Assembly (NCBI GenBank): GCA_029261295.1
Contig: JAJDBP010000018.1
Span: 1-64,000, forward strand
From: Nitrospirales bacterium
Lineage (GTDB): Bacteria > Nitrospirota > Nitrospiria > Nitrospirales > UBA8639
DNA: 64,000 nt
Direction of reading: 5' to 3'
Shown: positions 34,335 to 44,486 of the stretch, one piece after another
Numbering within the stretch: the first letter of the stretch is position 1
Layout of the letters: every line of letters starts with the position of its first letter
Notes under the pieces: model-generated
The model's input: the letters and a program-made list of their open reading frames with translations, nothing else
Database searches by the model: none
Told to the model about the DNA's origin: nothing
Program-made: the position numbers and the translations under genes

Positions 34335-34616
34335 ATGTCGCCAATCAGAAACTTCACCCACATGAATTCACTTGACTCAACAGCAATAGAACAGGCCATA
34401 CAATTATTACATCTCACCAAACCACTTTCGAAAGAAGCTTTAACGCAACGTTATGAGGAAGCTCGCCGAACTTGGTATCCCTCCCGTTATGCAGGCCTCA
34501 CCAACAATCCTGGGAAATACATGGAAATGTATAAAAAGGGAGAGGCTAAAACCAAAGAAATTCAAGCAGCCTATCAACTACTCCTCACTTACCTGGAAAT
34601 CCAGGAAGAGAGTTAG
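34335..34616 (+). CDS. Degenerate J-domain-like small protein
   Basis: A 93-residue (or 84 from the ATG at 34362) all-helical protein. The pattern LTQRYEEARRTWYPSRYAGLTNN, then KEIQAAYQLLLTYLE, follows the spacing of a J domain (helices II and III with the conserved A-Y at the end), but the essential HPD is replaced by YPS. It should not activate DnaK. It may be a scaffold for the nearby radical SAM enzymes; that is inference. No strong ribosome site is visible. Confidence 0.5.
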   Translation: MSPIRNFTHMNSLDSTAIEQAIQLLHLTKPLSKEALTQRYEEARRTWYPSRYAGLTNNPGKYMEMYKKGEAKTKEIQAAYQLLLTYLEIQEES

Positions 34617-34664
34617 GCCTTTCTCTTCTTAGACATCCCTCAATTCCATCCTGAAGAAATGAGA

Positions 34665-36632
34665 TTAGGGAGCCACATGACTGACAACCCGGGACATTCC
34701 TGATTCTCCAGACCCATCTTTCTCGGCAGGACCATGAGCTACCGGCCAGGTCACCAGTCCTTGCACCCCATCAGTTCGTGGTTCTTCCTGCCCAGCTTCC
34801 ATGGCATAAATTTGTGGGAGATAATTAGTGCCGTATTTCGAAATATAGAGAAAAACATGCTCTCGAGCATTCACTCGAACCGCCCAGGGCTCAAAGTCCT
34901 TTTGATAGAATTCTTCGGCCTTTTTCATCGCGTCTAAACACGTCATGCCACCTGGTTCGTTCAGCGTATAATAGTAATCCAATGGCATATCATAATCGTC
35001 CTGTTTATGAATCGTAATCCCAAACTTATCAGGATTCCTGACCATTGGCGTATGCCGATACGCCACAAAATAGAATAACTCAACCGAATGAATATACCGT
35101 TTGTTATCCAAAAGAAATTGACGAGTATCTTCAGCTTCATCAAACGTTTCACCGGGAAATCCGTAGAAAGCCATCACATGATTCCAAATGCCTGCTTTGG
35201 CGGCTTCTCGTAAATTGTTCTCAATGACAGATTTCTTGGCATGCTTATCCATTAATTCCAATACGCGCTCATTCGCTGATTCCATCCCATAATAGAGCGT
35301 ACAGCAACCAGCCTCCACAGCCTGCTTCCAAATCTCAGGATCTTGCAGCGTCTCCTCAAACCGAATCAAGGTCGTCCATTTAATTTTGACTTTTTCTTGA
35401 ATTAACAATTGAGAGACTTTTTTCAATAAAGCTGGTGGGTAGGATTCATCAGAAAACAAAAAGTGTTTCGCGTCATATTTATCTTGCAAGGCCTTAATTT
35501 CTCGTACCACATCCTGTGCTGGCTTACCACGATATTGATCGAAATATCCTTGGCCATGGTCACAAAATGTACACCGCCCCCAATAACACCCTCGCGTCGC
35601 GAGATACGGCAAAATTCGTTCAGGCACAAAGTACATATCGAGTGGCAACCCATCAAAATCTGGAAGAGGCAACGCGGTGGTCTTCTCGGTATAAATTTCC
35701 GTATTGACCTTGACCTGGCCATCCTGATGCCACATGAGATTCGGAACTTGTTCCCAGGCCCGCTCCCCCGCCAACGCTTCCAACAGCCAAACAAGAGCAT
35801 GTTCACCCTCATAGAGAATGGCCGAGTCAAACACATCAGTAAAAAATTTATCCTGCTTTGGAAGGTCTTCTTGCAATCGAGTGATCACATTCCCGCCAAC
35901 GGTCACGTGAATATCCGGAAATTCGGCCTTAATCATTTTGCAAAAGGTCATCCCCGCCAATAACTGCATTTGGGTTCCTATAGAAATACCCACTACTTCT
36001 GGCTGTTCTTTCTGAATAGCAGGAAGGACCAGTTGTCGGCAGACATCCCGGTAGATATTCACCTGTTCATCTTCCAGACTTGCTAACACTTCAGTAGATA
36101 CCCCGGAACGATACCCTAAGTTGCTTTCCATTGGATAAAACACCAGAGATGCCGGGAAATAGGCAGCCGAAATATATTGCATCACATCTCGAAAGGTATT
36201 CAGCGCCCCTTCCAATTTTTCAGCCTGGTAAAATCCTTCTCCCCGAACAATGATCTTGGCTTCTTCAGCCTGGTCAGCCAAGGCCATCACATCAACCCCA
36301 TCTTGTGCACGAAGGCACGTCAATCGTTCACGTTCCACATCGGATAACTGCTGACGAACTTCTCGCTCTTCAAGCCCGCGACGTTGCTGATCCATTCGCA
36401 TCTTGACCCAAATCAAGAAGTTAGCAGTAAAAAACAAATCGTACATTTCAATATTAATGTCTTTTTGAATGACCTCATGCCCATAGTCCCGAAGAACAGC
36501 GGTGAGACTAGGTAACGCAAGATAGGGAGCTGTAGGAACCCATTCCGGGGGAAAGAGGAGCATTGTTTTGAACTTGCGGCGAGGCTTTGCGGTTGATGTT
36601 GCCCCGTCAATATCAATAAGGGTATCAGTCAT
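34665..36632 (-). CDS. B12-binding radical SAM enzyme, paralogue 1
   Basis: A 655-residue enzyme. The N-terminal part (about 25-260) is a Rossmann-like cobalamin-binding domain: FPPEWVPTAPYLALPSLTAVLRD followed by VVGISIGTQMQLLAG. The radical SAM core begins with TRGCYWGRCTFCDHG, cluster Cys at 349, 354 and 357. Note four, not three, residues between the first two Cys. FSDESYPPALLKK and AFYGFPGETFDEAEDTRQFL follow the barrel logic. Class members methylate unreactive carbons or modify substrates with methylcobalamin. It is nearly adjacent (19 bases) to the next paralogue. Confidence 0.9.
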   Translation of the reverse strand: MTDTLIDIDGATSTAKPRRKFKTMLLFPPEWVPTAPYLALPSLTAVLRDYGHEVIQKDINIEMYDLFFTANFLIWVKMRMDQQRRGLEEREVRQQLSDVERERLTCLRAQDGVDVMALADQAEEAKIIVRGEGFYQAEKLEGALNTFRDVMQYISAAYFPASLVFYPMESNLGYRSGVSTEVLASLEDEQVNIYRDVCRQLVLPAIQKEQPEVVGISIGTQMQLLAGMTFCKMIKAEFPDIHVTVGGNVITRLQEDLPKQDKFFTDVFDSAILYEGEHALVWLLEALAGERAWEQVPNLMWHQDGQVKVNTEIYTEKTTALPLPDFDGLPLDMYFVPERILPYLATRGCYWGRCTFCDHGQGYFDQYRGKPAQDVVREIKALQDKYDAKHFLFSDESYPPALLKKVSQLLIQEKVKIKWTTLIRFEETLQDPEIWKQAVEAGCCTLYYGMESANERVLELMDKHAKKSVIENNLREAAKAGIWNHVMAFYGFPGETFDEAEDTRQFLLDNKRYIHSVELFYFVAYRHTPMVRNPDKFGITIHKQDDYDMPLDYYYTLNEPGGMTCLDAMKKAEEFYQKDFEPWAVRVNAREHVFLYISKYGTNYLPQIYAMEAGQEEPRTDGVQGLVTWPVAHGPAEKDGSGESGMSRVVSHVAP

Positions 36633-36651
36633 CGTAATCCCTTCCTAATGG

Positions 36652-38547
36652 TTATACCGAGGCAAGAGTTGAGGAAGGATCTTGTGAGCCTAATTGGAAC
36701 TGCAACGCTGGCAATTTATTTGAACCGAAATGTGAAACATAGAGAAAGACGTATTCCCGAACAAAGATTTTTAAATCCCATCCGGCATAATGATTTTGCT
36801 CAAATTCCTCGAATACCCGCTCGGCATCTTCAATACTCAAACCTTCTTTGACCGTAAAGTAATAATCCATGGCCAAATCCCATTCAGGGTTTTGATAAAA
36901 GGTAATCCCAAATTTCTCAGGATTCTTCGCCACCGGAGTATGCTTACTGAGGTCAAAGGTTCCAAATCCAATGGAATGCACATGTTCACGATTATCTTCC
37001 AAAAATTGGGTAGAAAATTTCGCGTCCTCGTAGGTCTCCCCAGGAAATCCAAAAAAGCCCATCACATGATTCCAGACACCATGACGTGACGAAAGCTCCA
37101 AGCTCTGTTGGATAATTTCAGTCGTCGTGGCCTTATCCATTAATTGTAAGACTCGCTCACTCCCCGACTCATAACCCATATGCAAATACTTGCATCCAGC
37201 GTCTTCCGCGTCTTGCCAAATCTCATCCGACAAGAGGCTTTTTTCAAATCGAATATGTGTGGTCCAGGCAATATCCAACTTGGATTCGACCAGCTTTCTC
37301 GTCAATTTCCTGAACAGAGCCGGTGGATAGGACTCATCAGTAAAATGGAAATGTTTGGTCTGATATTTCTCTTTCAAGAAGGTGAGTTCGTCAATGATTT
37401 GCCAATCCTTTTTCGTGCGATATCCAGAGGTATAGCCTTCTCCATGATCACAAAATTCACAACGTCCCCAATAACAGCCTCGCGTAGCTAAATATGGCAA
37501 AATCGGCTCAGGGACGAAATACTTTTCCATCGGCAACCCATCAAAGTCTGGTGGAGGCAAGGCTCCCATGTTCTCCGCAAATGTTTCACTATTCACATGA
37601 ATACCTGCGTCATCTCTGAAAATCAGATTCGGTACATGCGAAAGCTCTGTCCCATTGGCAATCCCTTCTACCAATCGCAACAGGGCCGTTTCGCCTTCAT
37701 AGACAATGGCACTATCAAACAACGCAAAGAGCTTGGGCGTGTTGGGTAGCACATCCCGGAAACGGGTCACCGTATTCCCACCAATGGTGACATGGATGTC
37801 CGGAAATTGTTCCTTGATCATCGCGCAAAAAGTCATGGAGGAAAACAATTGCTGACGAAGTACAATGGAAATGCCAATCACCTCTGGCTTTTCAGCAAGA
37901 ATAGCGGGTTTCAAGATATGCTCAAACACATCGCGATACACATTCACTTGAGTGTCATACACCGCATCCAACACTTCAGTCGACATGAAGAGCTTATAGG
38001 AAAGATCCGTTTCCATCGGAGGCATACAAATTCGAGCGGGGGAATAGACAAGAGAAATAGTTGTGGTGACTTCCCGAAAGACGGCAATAGCCCATTCAAG
38101 CCTCTCACTATCGTAAAACTCCGGGGTGCGCACCACTCGTTTGGCTTCTTCAGCCTTTTCAACCAATTCTCCAATTCGACTTCGTGAACAATCACAGAGC
38201 GCGAGCTGCAACTCAACTTCCGCCTCAGTCAAATCCCGATCTCTAGATATTTTTTTCAATCGGTCCAACTGCTGCGGAACTTTTTTGAGCACACGACGAA
38301 GAAAATCTCCACTAAAAAACCAATCATACATTTCAAGATTGACGTCTTTTTGTATCACCTCATGCCCAGCCTCTCGAAGAAAGGCGGTTAGAGTTGGAAG
38401 ACTGAGGTAGGGTTCAGAGGGATACCAATCAGGAGGAAAAACTAACATGACCTTCCCCCGTTTTCCTGGACTGACGGAAGTTGAGGAAGATTGGGTTTTC
38501 GCACGAAGAGGACTAATTAAGCCGCCTTTGTCATAATTGATTCTCAT
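36652..38547 (-). CDS. B12-binding radical SAM enzyme, paralogue 2
   Basis: A 631-residue paralogue of the preceding gene along its full length (PPDWYPSEPYLSLPTLTAFLREAGHEVIQKDVN, ILPYLATRGCYWGRCEFCDHG, HFHFTDESYPPALFRKL, FFGFPGETYEDAKFSTQFLEDN). Its cluster Cys are 358, 363 and 366, with the same CX4CX2C spacing. The C-terminal ends differ most, so the two may take different substrates. The first 25 residues are basic and Ser-rich. It is first in the minus-strand pair; a divergent promoter region with palindrome 38778-38793 lies upstream. Confidence 0.9.
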   Translation of the reverse strand: MRINYDKGGLISPLRAKTQSSSTSVSPGKRGKVMLVFPPDWYPSEPYLSLPTLTAFLREAGHEVIQKDVNLEMYDWFFSGDFLRRVLKKVPQQLDRLKKISRDRDLTEAEVELQLALCDCSRSRIGELVEKAEEAKRVVRTPEFYDSERLEWAIAVFREVTTTISLVYSPARICMPPMETDLSYKLFMSTEVLDAVYDTQVNVYRDVFEHILKPAILAEKPEVIGISIVLRQQLFSSMTFCAMIKEQFPDIHVTIGGNTVTRFRDVLPNTPKLFALFDSAIVYEGETALLRLVEGIANGTELSHVPNLIFRDDAGIHVNSETFAENMGALPPPDFDGLPMEKYFVPEPILPYLATRGCYWGRCEFCDHGEGYTSGYRTKKDWQIIDELTFLKEKYQTKHFHFTDESYPPALFRKLTRKLVESKLDIAWTTHIRFEKSLLSDEIWQDAEDAGCKYLHMGYESGSERVLQLMDKATTTEIIQQSLELSSRHGVWNHVMGFFGFPGETYEDAKFSTQFLEDNREHVHSIGFGTFDLSKHTPVAKNPEKFGITFYQNPEWDLAMDYYFTVKEGLSIEDAERVFEEFEQNHYAGWDLKIFVREYVFLYVSHFGSNKLPALQFQLGSQDPSSTLASV

Positions 38548-38880
38548 CTATAATTCCTAGGTAAAAATATTAATTGTTTATCGCTGGGAAATATCCGAGA
38601 AAGCCCATGTCCATTCACCTGATTATAAGAAAAGTAACTCTTTGATTTATCAATATTTTTTGACAAATCGATTGTGCATTCTAAGTCCTTGAAAAATAGA
38701 TGGTCAAGGGCACCCATGAAATGATTACCAGAAGAACCACCCTGCAAAATTGACCCAATTTCTGCTATCGATTACTATACGTGTATACATGTAAACAGTC
38801 CCGCCTAAAAAGCAGACTCCTTCACCCACAACGTTCGGCCTTCCTGTCTAGATAAAAGGGAGGCGTATTGAGGAATCACC
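38548..38880. other. Divergent intergenic region with palindrome
   Basis: Between the radical SAM gene and the unknown gene at 38881. Besides the palindrome I find no open frame with a ribosome site; a 67-residue frame at 38544-38747 lacks one. Nothing else is recognised. Confidence 0.4.
38778..38793. promoter_or_regulatory. Palindromic operator candidate
   Basis: tacgtgtatacatgta has a perfect tgtataca core and 14 of 16 symmetric bases. It lies 88 bases upstream of the gene at 38881 and in the divergent promoter of the radical SAM pair. The core tacgtgta is shared with the site at 570-587. Confidence 0.35.
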
Positions 38881-39399
38881 ATGAATGCTATGATTGTGCC
38901 TGAACCACGAAATTGGATGTCCTATCTGATGGATTCGTTAGTCAATTCTGGAGCCATGCCGACATGGGACGCCATGGAATATCTCACAACCAACTTGGTG
39001 GGAGAAGCCCCAAATCCGAATTTACATCATTCCAAATCACCTTATGAAACGATTCAACAATTATTACATCGCGTTTATAGGCCTATCGTCGAGGCAGCTT
39101 CACGGACCGTCACCATCCCACAGCAATCCATGATTCACATGTTTACGGACATTAGCCTTATGGGCAAATCAGCCATTCTCGTCGTCTACCATCCAGGACA
39201 GAATCAACCGCATCAATTACTCCTACTCGATTCGATCCCAGCCTGGGATATTGTTTTTGAAACCTCATCAGGATTTAACAACTGGGCAGAAGAACGATAT
39301 GGGTGGATTGTGTCAGCCCTTAAAACCGTCGCTCATCCAGCTGGATCAGCTCCTATTGAACAAATCGCTGATTTGCAACCGGCATTGGTGGAATCCTGA
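38881..39399 (+). CDS. Unknown protein beside the radical SAM cluster
   Basis: A 172-residue cytosolic protein, no signal peptide or membrane helix. It has helical stretches (LMDSLVNSGAMPTWDAMEYLTTNLVG) and a beta-rich segment (KSAILVVYHPGQNQPHQLLLLDS). No domain is recognised. The ATG is preceded by gaggaatcacc, a good site. It faces the radical SAM pair across a shared promoter region, and the short gene at 39427 follows at 28 bases. Confidence 0.7.
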   Translation: MNAMIVPEPRNWMSYLMDSLVNSGAMPTWDAMEYLTTNLVGEAPNPNLHHSKSPYETIQQLLHRVYRPIVEAASRTVTIPQQSMIHMFTDISLMGKSAILVVYHPGQNQPHQLLLLDSIPAWDIVFETSSGFNNWAEERYGWIVSALKTVAHPAGSAPIEQIADLQPALVES

Positions 39400-39426
39400 C
39401 CTCTGACCCTGCTATGGTGATAGCCG

Positions 39427-39651
39427 ATGCCAATTAATGTCCTACCAAAAGAGACTCCACGAGGCCGAGGTCCCGATCCTACTCAAGTTGCCAATACTAA
39501 AGCAGAAGGGTCGGCCGAAGGTGAAAAAGCCTTACAAGAAAAGGAATCCGAGCTCGCTGACCTTGAAACCCAAGCTCTCTGGGAATCCCAAGAAGTAGGC
39601 AACACGAGTTGGTCAGGCGCCGACGGCACCCGCTACTCCGACCCCCACTAA
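39427..39651 (+). CDS. Small acidic protein of unknown function
   Basis: A 74-residue hydrophilic, Glu-rich, probably disordered protein (GEKALQEKESELADLETQAL) ending in VGNTSWSGADGTRYSDPH. No homology is recognised. Its position, close after a cluster gene, and a polar tail make a precursor or substrate role imaginable, but nothing in the sequence proves it. The ribosome site (ggtga) is weak. Confidence 0.5.
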   Translation: MPINVLPKETPRGRGPDPTQVANTKAEGSAEGEKALQEKESELADLETQALWESQEVGNTSWSGADGTRYSDPH

Positions 39652-39668
39652 CCCTATTAAACAACAAA

Positions 39669-39690
39669 TTAGGGGTCAGACTCGAATTAT
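39669..39690. repeat. REP-like fragment
   Basis: aggggtcagactcgaattat matches the flanking sequence I associate with REP-associated tyrosine transposases. No partner palindrome half or transposase is present, so it is a relic at most. Confidence 0.35.
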
Positions 39691-39847
39691 AGTTCCCATT
39701 TAAATTACTGCCCCTTAAATTATGGCATAACCCTCATTCACTGAACCTTATACTGGTGGACCTCGAAATCCTAGGAGATTGCGATTAACGTACTGGGCAG
39801 ACCACTAAATTAGGTTCGATCGTTTTCAATCAAAGAAACGATCCCCA

Positions 39848-42800
39848 TCAGGCTTTATCTGGATCGTATCCAAGATTGGGGGAGAGCCAGCGTTCGACCA
39901 CCGGCACTTCCATGTCTTTTCGCTTGGCATAGTCTTGGATTTGGTCTTTTTTCAATTTCCCCACCGAAAAATATTTGGCTTGGGGATGGGCAAAATAGAA
40001 GCCACTGACTGAGGCCGCCGGATACATCGCATACGATTCGGTGAGTGTGATTCCAATATTTTTTTCAACCTGAAGCAACTCAAACAAGTGCTGCTTCTCC
40101 GTGTGATCCGGACAGGCCGGATAGCCTGGTGCGGGGCGAATGCCACGATATTTTTCTTGAATGAGTTCCTGGTTGGTCAATTCTTCGTCTTGTCCGAACC
40201 CCCATTCCTTCCGCACTTCGCGATGTAACCATTCGGCAAAGGCCTCTGCTAACCGGTCGGCCAGAGCTTTAGTCATGATGGAGTTATAATCATCATGATC
40301 TGCTTCAAACCGCTTACAGAGGGCTTCAACTCCAATACCCGTTGTGACGGCAAAGCCACCGATATAGTCCGCCTTGCCGCTGGATTGAGGTGCCACGAAA
40401 TCCGCTAATGCAAAATGAGGATCACCCTTGGGCTTTTCACTTTGCTGGCGCAAGGTATGGAAAACGGAAATCGGTTCAGAACGCGTTTCATTGGCATAGA
40501 TGGTGATGTCATCCCCCTGACTATTCGCGGGGAATAATCCGTATACGCCTTTCGCGGTGAACAATTTTTTGTCAATTATTTCATTCAGGAGCTTTTGCGC
40601 GTCATCAAAGAGTTCTTTGGCTTTTGGACCCACAACGGGATCCTCAAATATCTTTGGATATTTCCCCCGCAATTCCCAAGCCTGGAAAAACGGTGACCAA
40701 TCAATGATGGGAACCAGGGTTTCGAGCGAGAAGTCTTCAAGAACTTTGACACCTAGGGAGCTTGGCTTGGGGATGTCCGTGGTCGCCCAATCAATATCCA
40801 CACGCTGTTTTCTGGCATCCTCCAACGAGACAAGTTTTTTGGCTGAGGTTTTGGACTCATAGGCTTCACGAGTTTTCTGTTGTTTCTCCTGAATATCCTG
40901 AACAAAGGCGGCCTTATCGTCTGTGCTCATGAGTTTACGCACCACATTCACGGCTAAGGACGCATCTAAGACATGCACCACCGGATTCGTGTAACCTGGC
41001 GCAATTTTCACCGCCGTATGGGCCTTACTAGTCGTGGCTCCGCCTATAAGTAAGGGGACTGTAAAACCTTGGCGCGTCATTTCTTTTGCGTTTTGAACCA
41101 TCTCATCTAACGAGGGCGTAATCAGCCCACTGAGCCCTATAATGTCGACATTTTCCTCACGTGCCTTTTGTAAAATTTTATCGCATGGAATCATGACACC
41201 CAGATCAATAATTTCATAGTTATTACACGCCAACACGACCCCCACAATGTTTTTCCCAATATCATGCACATCCCCCTTGACGGTCGCGAGCAAGATTTTC
41301 CCTTGGCTCCGACTCGCGCCTGCCTCTTTTTCCGCATCCATAAACGGCAACAAATACGCCACCGCCTTTTTCATGACCCGCGCGCTTTTCACCACCTGTG
41401 GCAAAAACATTTTTCCCGCACCAAACAATTCCCCAACGATATTCATGCCGTCCATTAACGGACCTTCAATCACATCCAAGGGCTTATTGAGTTTCTGACG
41501 GGCTTCCTCAACATCGGCATCAATAAATTCGACAATCCCTTTAATCAACGCATGTGAAAGCCGTTCCTCCACCGTTCCCTTGCGCCAGGCATCATCTTTG
41601 ACGACCACTTTGCCTTGTTGTTTCACCGTCTCGGCAAAGGTCACCAATTCCTCGGTGGCTTCTGGGCGACGATTCAACAAGACATCCTCCACCAGCTTCA
41701 GCAGGTCTTTGGGAATTTCTTCATAGACGCCCAACTGGCCTGCATTCACAATCCCCATATCCAACCCGGCCTTCACGGCATGGTAGAGAAATGCCGTATG
41801 CATGGCTTCGCGCACCACATTGTTGCCTCGAAACGAGAATGAAATGTTGCTGACTCCGCCACTGACTTTACAAAACGGCAACGTGGCTTTGATTTGTTTC
41901 GTGGCTTCAATGAAATTCACGGCATAGCCATTGTGTTCTTCCATGCCGGTGGCCACAGTCAAAATATTGGGATCAAAAATAATGTCTTCTGGTGAAAAAT
42001 CCAACTTATCCGTTAAGAGCCGATAGGCTCGCGTACAAATTTCTACCTTTCGTTCAAACGTATCCGCCTGCCCGGATTCGTCAAACGCCATAATGACGGT
42101 CGCTGCGCCATACCGTTTAATGAGCTTGGCTTGTTCCAGAAATTTTTCTTCGCCTTCTTTCAGACTGATGGAATTGACCACACCTTTTCCCTGAATACAT
42201 TTCAAGCCCGCCTCAATAACTGACCATTTCGAACTATCGATCATGATGGGTACGCGGGAAATATCCGGCTCAGAACCAATCAGGTGTAAAAATTCCACCA
42301 TCGCCTTTTCTGAATCTAAAAGTCCTTCATCCATGTTCACATCGATGATTTGGGCCCCGCCTTCTACTTGCTGACGGGCCACGGCTAAGGCTTCCTCCAA
42401 CTCTCCATTGAGAATCAGCTTGGCGAATTTTGGAGATCCCGTGACATTGGTTCGCTCACCAATGTTGAGAAAGTTCGCCTCCGGTCGAATAGCCACCGGT
42501 TCTAATCCACTTAAGCGAGTCATACGCGGAATGTGTGTTTTTTTATGCGGGGCACAATCCTTCACTCCTTCCGCAATGGCTCGAATATGATCGGGGGTAC
42601 TTCCGCAACATCCGCCCACAATATTGACCCATCCCTGGCTGGCAAAGTCTCGAAGATCTGCGCCCATGCGTTCTGGAGTCTCATCAAACCCGCCAAAGGC
42701 ATTGGGCAACCCCGCATTGGGATAACAGCTAATATAGGTGGGAGCCACCTTGGACAGTTCAGCGATATAGGGCCGCATTTGCGGAGCTCCTAAGGCACAA

Positions 42801-43528
42801 TTAATTCCCACACTCAAGAGATTGGCATGGGAAATGGAATTCCAAAAAGCTTCGATCAATTGCCCTGAGAGCGTGCGACCACTCAGATCCGTAATGGTCA
42901 CAGAAGCCATGATGGGAATATCACGATGTATTTCTTCGCAGTATTGCGCAATGGCAAAAAAAGCGGCCTTGGCATTCAAGGTATCAAAAATGGTTTCGAC
43001 CATAAGCAGGTCGACGCCCCCTTCGACTAACCCTTTGACCTGCTCATAATAGGCCTGAGCTAAGTTATCGAAGGTGACCGCTCTAAAGGCTGGATTATTG
43101 ACATCAGGCGACATGGACGCTGTTCGATTCGTTGGTCCTAGCGCACCAGCCACAAAACATTGGCGACCCGGCTGTTCGGCCTCGACACGAGCGGCCGCCC
43201 TTTTTGCCACTTGAGCCCCTGCCACATTGAGCTCATGGGCGAGCGTTTCCATGTGATAATCAGCCATGGAAATCGCGTTGGAATTAAAGGTATTCGTCTC
43301 GATGATATCTGCGCCCGCTTGAAGATATTGGACATGAATATCTTCGATGATCTTTGGCTGCGTCAGGACCAATAGATCATTGTTGCCTTTCACGTCACAG
43401 ACATGATCGACATATCGTGTTCCACGAAAATCTGCTTCCTCTAATTTATGGTTTTGAATCATCGTCCCCATTGCACCATCCAGCACAAGGATCCGACTAT
43501 TTAATAGCTCTTCCATTTTTTCGATCAT
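39848..43528 (-). CDS. metH: Cobalamin-dependent methionine synthase
   Basis: A 1226-residue four-module enzyme, same length as the enterobacterial form. Homocysteine domain: [15 protein letters not shown] and [10 protein letters not shown] (zinc Cys residues). Pterin domain (about 355-615): [20 protein letters not shown]. Cobalamin domain: [16 protein letters not shown] (the DXHXXG lower ligand). Reactivation domain: [15 protein letters not shown] for AdoMet binding. It transfers a methyl group from methyltetrahydrofolate to homocysteine. No cobalamin or SAM riboswitch is visible upstream. It gives the AdoMet that radical SAM enzymes nearby would use, but this may be coincidental. Confidence 0.98.
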   Translation of the reverse strand: MIEKMEELLNSRILVLDGAMGTMIQNHKLEEADFRGTRYVDHVCDVKGNNDLLVLTQPKIIEDIHVQYLQAGADIIETNTFNSNAISMADYHMETLAHELNVAGAQVAKRAAARVEAEQPGRQCFVAGALGPTNRTASMSPDVNNPAFRAVTFDNLAQAYYEQVKGLVEGGVDLLMVETIFDTLNAKAAFFAIAQYCEEIHRDIPIMASVTITDLSGRTLSGQLIEAFWNSISHANLLSVGINCALGAPQMRPYIAELSKVAPTYISCYPNAGLPNAFGGFDETPERMGADLRDFASQGWVNIVGGCCGSTPDHIRAIAEGVKDCAPHKKTHIPRMTRLSGLEPVAIRPEANFLNIGERTNVTGSPKFAKLILNGELEEALAVARQQVEGGAQIIDVNMDEGLLDSEKAMVEFLHLIGSEPDISRVPIMIDSSKWSVIEAGLKCIQGKGVVNSISLKEGEEKFLEQAKLIKRYGAATVIMAFDESGQADTFERKVEICTRAYRLLTDKLDFSPEDIIFDPNILTVATGMEEHNGYAVNFIEATKQIKATLPFCKVSGGVSNISFSFRGNNVVREAMHTAFLYHAVKAGLDMGIVNAGQLGVYEEIPKDLLKLVEDVLLNRRPEATEELVTFAETVKQQGKVVVKDDAWRKGTVEERLSHALIKGIVEFIDADVEEARQKLNKPLDVIEGPLMDGMNIVGELFGAGKMFLPQVVKSARVMKKAVAYLLPFMDAEKEAGASRSQGKILLATVKGDVHDIGKNIVGVVLACNNYEIIDLGVMIPCDKILQKAREENVDIIGLSGLITPSLDEMVQNAKEMTRQGFTVPLLIGGATTSKAHTAVKIAPGYTNPVVHVLDASLAVNVVRKLMSTDDKAAFVQDIQEKQQKTREAYESKTSAKKLVSLEDARKQRVDIDWATTDIPKPSSLGVKVLEDFSLETLVPIIDWSPFFQAWELRGKYPKIFEDPVVGPKAKELFDDAQKLLNEIIDKKLFTAKGVYGLFPANSQGDDITIYANETRSEPISVFHTLRQQSEKPKGDPHFALADFVAPQSSGKADYIGGFAVTTGIGVEALCKRFEADHDDYNSIMTKALADRLAEAFAEWLHREVRKEWGFGQDEELTNQELIQEKYRGIRPAPGYPACPDHTEKQHLFELLQVEKNIGITLTESYAMYPAASVSGFYFAHPQAKYFSVGKLKKDQIQDYAKRKDMEVPVVERWLSPNLGYDPDKA

Positions 43529-43616
43529 GCCTGTCCTCCCATCACGTATAGACCCTACCCTTCATGTTTCCTCATGGTGTTTTCTTGACTTCGGTGATTT
43601 TCAACAAATAGGATGA

Positions 43617-44453
43617 ATGGTTGTCCCTCAATCCAATAATGTTATGACATTTTCTCACCAATATTGTAAAAGACCCCTCTCGAACGCTTACATTCTCGCG
43701 ATTGCATTGCTCTTGTGCCTCGTAACATTTACTGTCTCTCCTCCGCATTCCCTTGCAAAGCCTTTTTTTGAAGATGGGCTCTTGGGTCTCACTCAAGAGG
43801 AAATACGTGCCCAATTGGGAACACCGATGGCCGTTCGTTCCCGAAAGGCCGCATTGCGGATCTTTAGTTATTACACGTACACCGATTGGCAAAAATATTT
43901 CAAAAACTTAGTTTCCCCTGAAAATGGGGAAGATGTGTATACCTACACACGAAATGGCATTCAAGTTCGGTATTCATTTACCTATATCCCTGATCTTAAT
44001 GAAGGCAAAGACTTCCCAACCTTGTATGTACGACGATGTGAAATAGAGTTCTCTCCAGCTGTTAACTTGGAGAGCCTTCCATCCTTGGTTCCGGAATTCG
44101 TCCCTTCCTCTGAACAATCGTCTCCTGCGTTTCGTTCCAATTTATGGGTCTTGGTATTTAAAGGCCCCCCTTCACCTGAAGCCTATTTCATCGCAAAGGA
44201 ACGAGGTCGGGAAAAATTATCGTGGTCGTTAGCCTACCAAATGTTTGCCGTTAATGGGATTCCTGATTATCTTTCTGTTCAAACGCCCATTGATCGTTTG
44301 GAAATTGGAACCCAAAGTCTTCAGCTTGTTCAACAACAACAACGCTTAACGCACGAACCCATTCTCAACCCGTTTTCTGCCGAATTTCAGAAACGGCAAC
44401 CCGTCAAACCACCAACGATCAAGGCCATTCCTCGCCCTCAATATGAAGATTAA
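43617..44453 (+). CDS. Exported BamE/SmpA-like domain protein
   Basis: A 278-residue protein with an N-terminal hydrophobic signal (about 22-45, ending HSLA). Right after it, FFEDGLLGLTQEEIRAQLGTPMAVR follows the BamE/SmpA pattern (G-x-T-x-EE-v-xx-LG-P). The rest is not recognised, with beta-like strands and a Pro-rich tail (RQPVKPPTIKAIPRP). Two BamE-like genes lie within 1.5 kb (see 44977). The start at 43617 is supported by agga; an ATG at 43644 is possible. Confidence 0.7.
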   Translation: MVVPQSNNVMTFSHQYCKRPLSNAYILAIALLLCLVTFTVSPPHSLAKPFFEDGLLGLTQEEIRAQLGTPMAVRSRKAALRIFSYYTYTDWQKYFKNLVSPENGEDVYTYTRNGIQVRYSFTYIPDLNEGKDFPTLYVRRCEIEFSPAVNLESLPSLVPEFVPSSEQSSPAFRSNLWVLVFKGPPSPEAYFIAKERGREKLSWSLAYQMFAVNGIPDYLSVQTPIDRLEIGTQSLQLVQQQQRLTHEPILNPFSAEFQKRQPVKPPTIKAIPRPQYED

Positions 44454-44486
44454 TAACAAATTGCGCCAAACAAGACTCCTTTCACA

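Noticed and set aside
33002-39651. Reading the radical SAM cluster as bacteriochlorophyll or hopanoid genes
   Set aside because: Only general radical SAM features match; no BchE- or HpnJ-specific sequence is seen, and no pigment or hopanoid gene is in the window.
39669-39690. Transposase remnant around the REP-like fragment
   Set aside because: No coding remnant or second palindrome half could be found.
43529-43616. Riboswitch before metH
   Set aside because: The gap is under 100 bases and shows no cobalamin or SAM riboswitch pattern.
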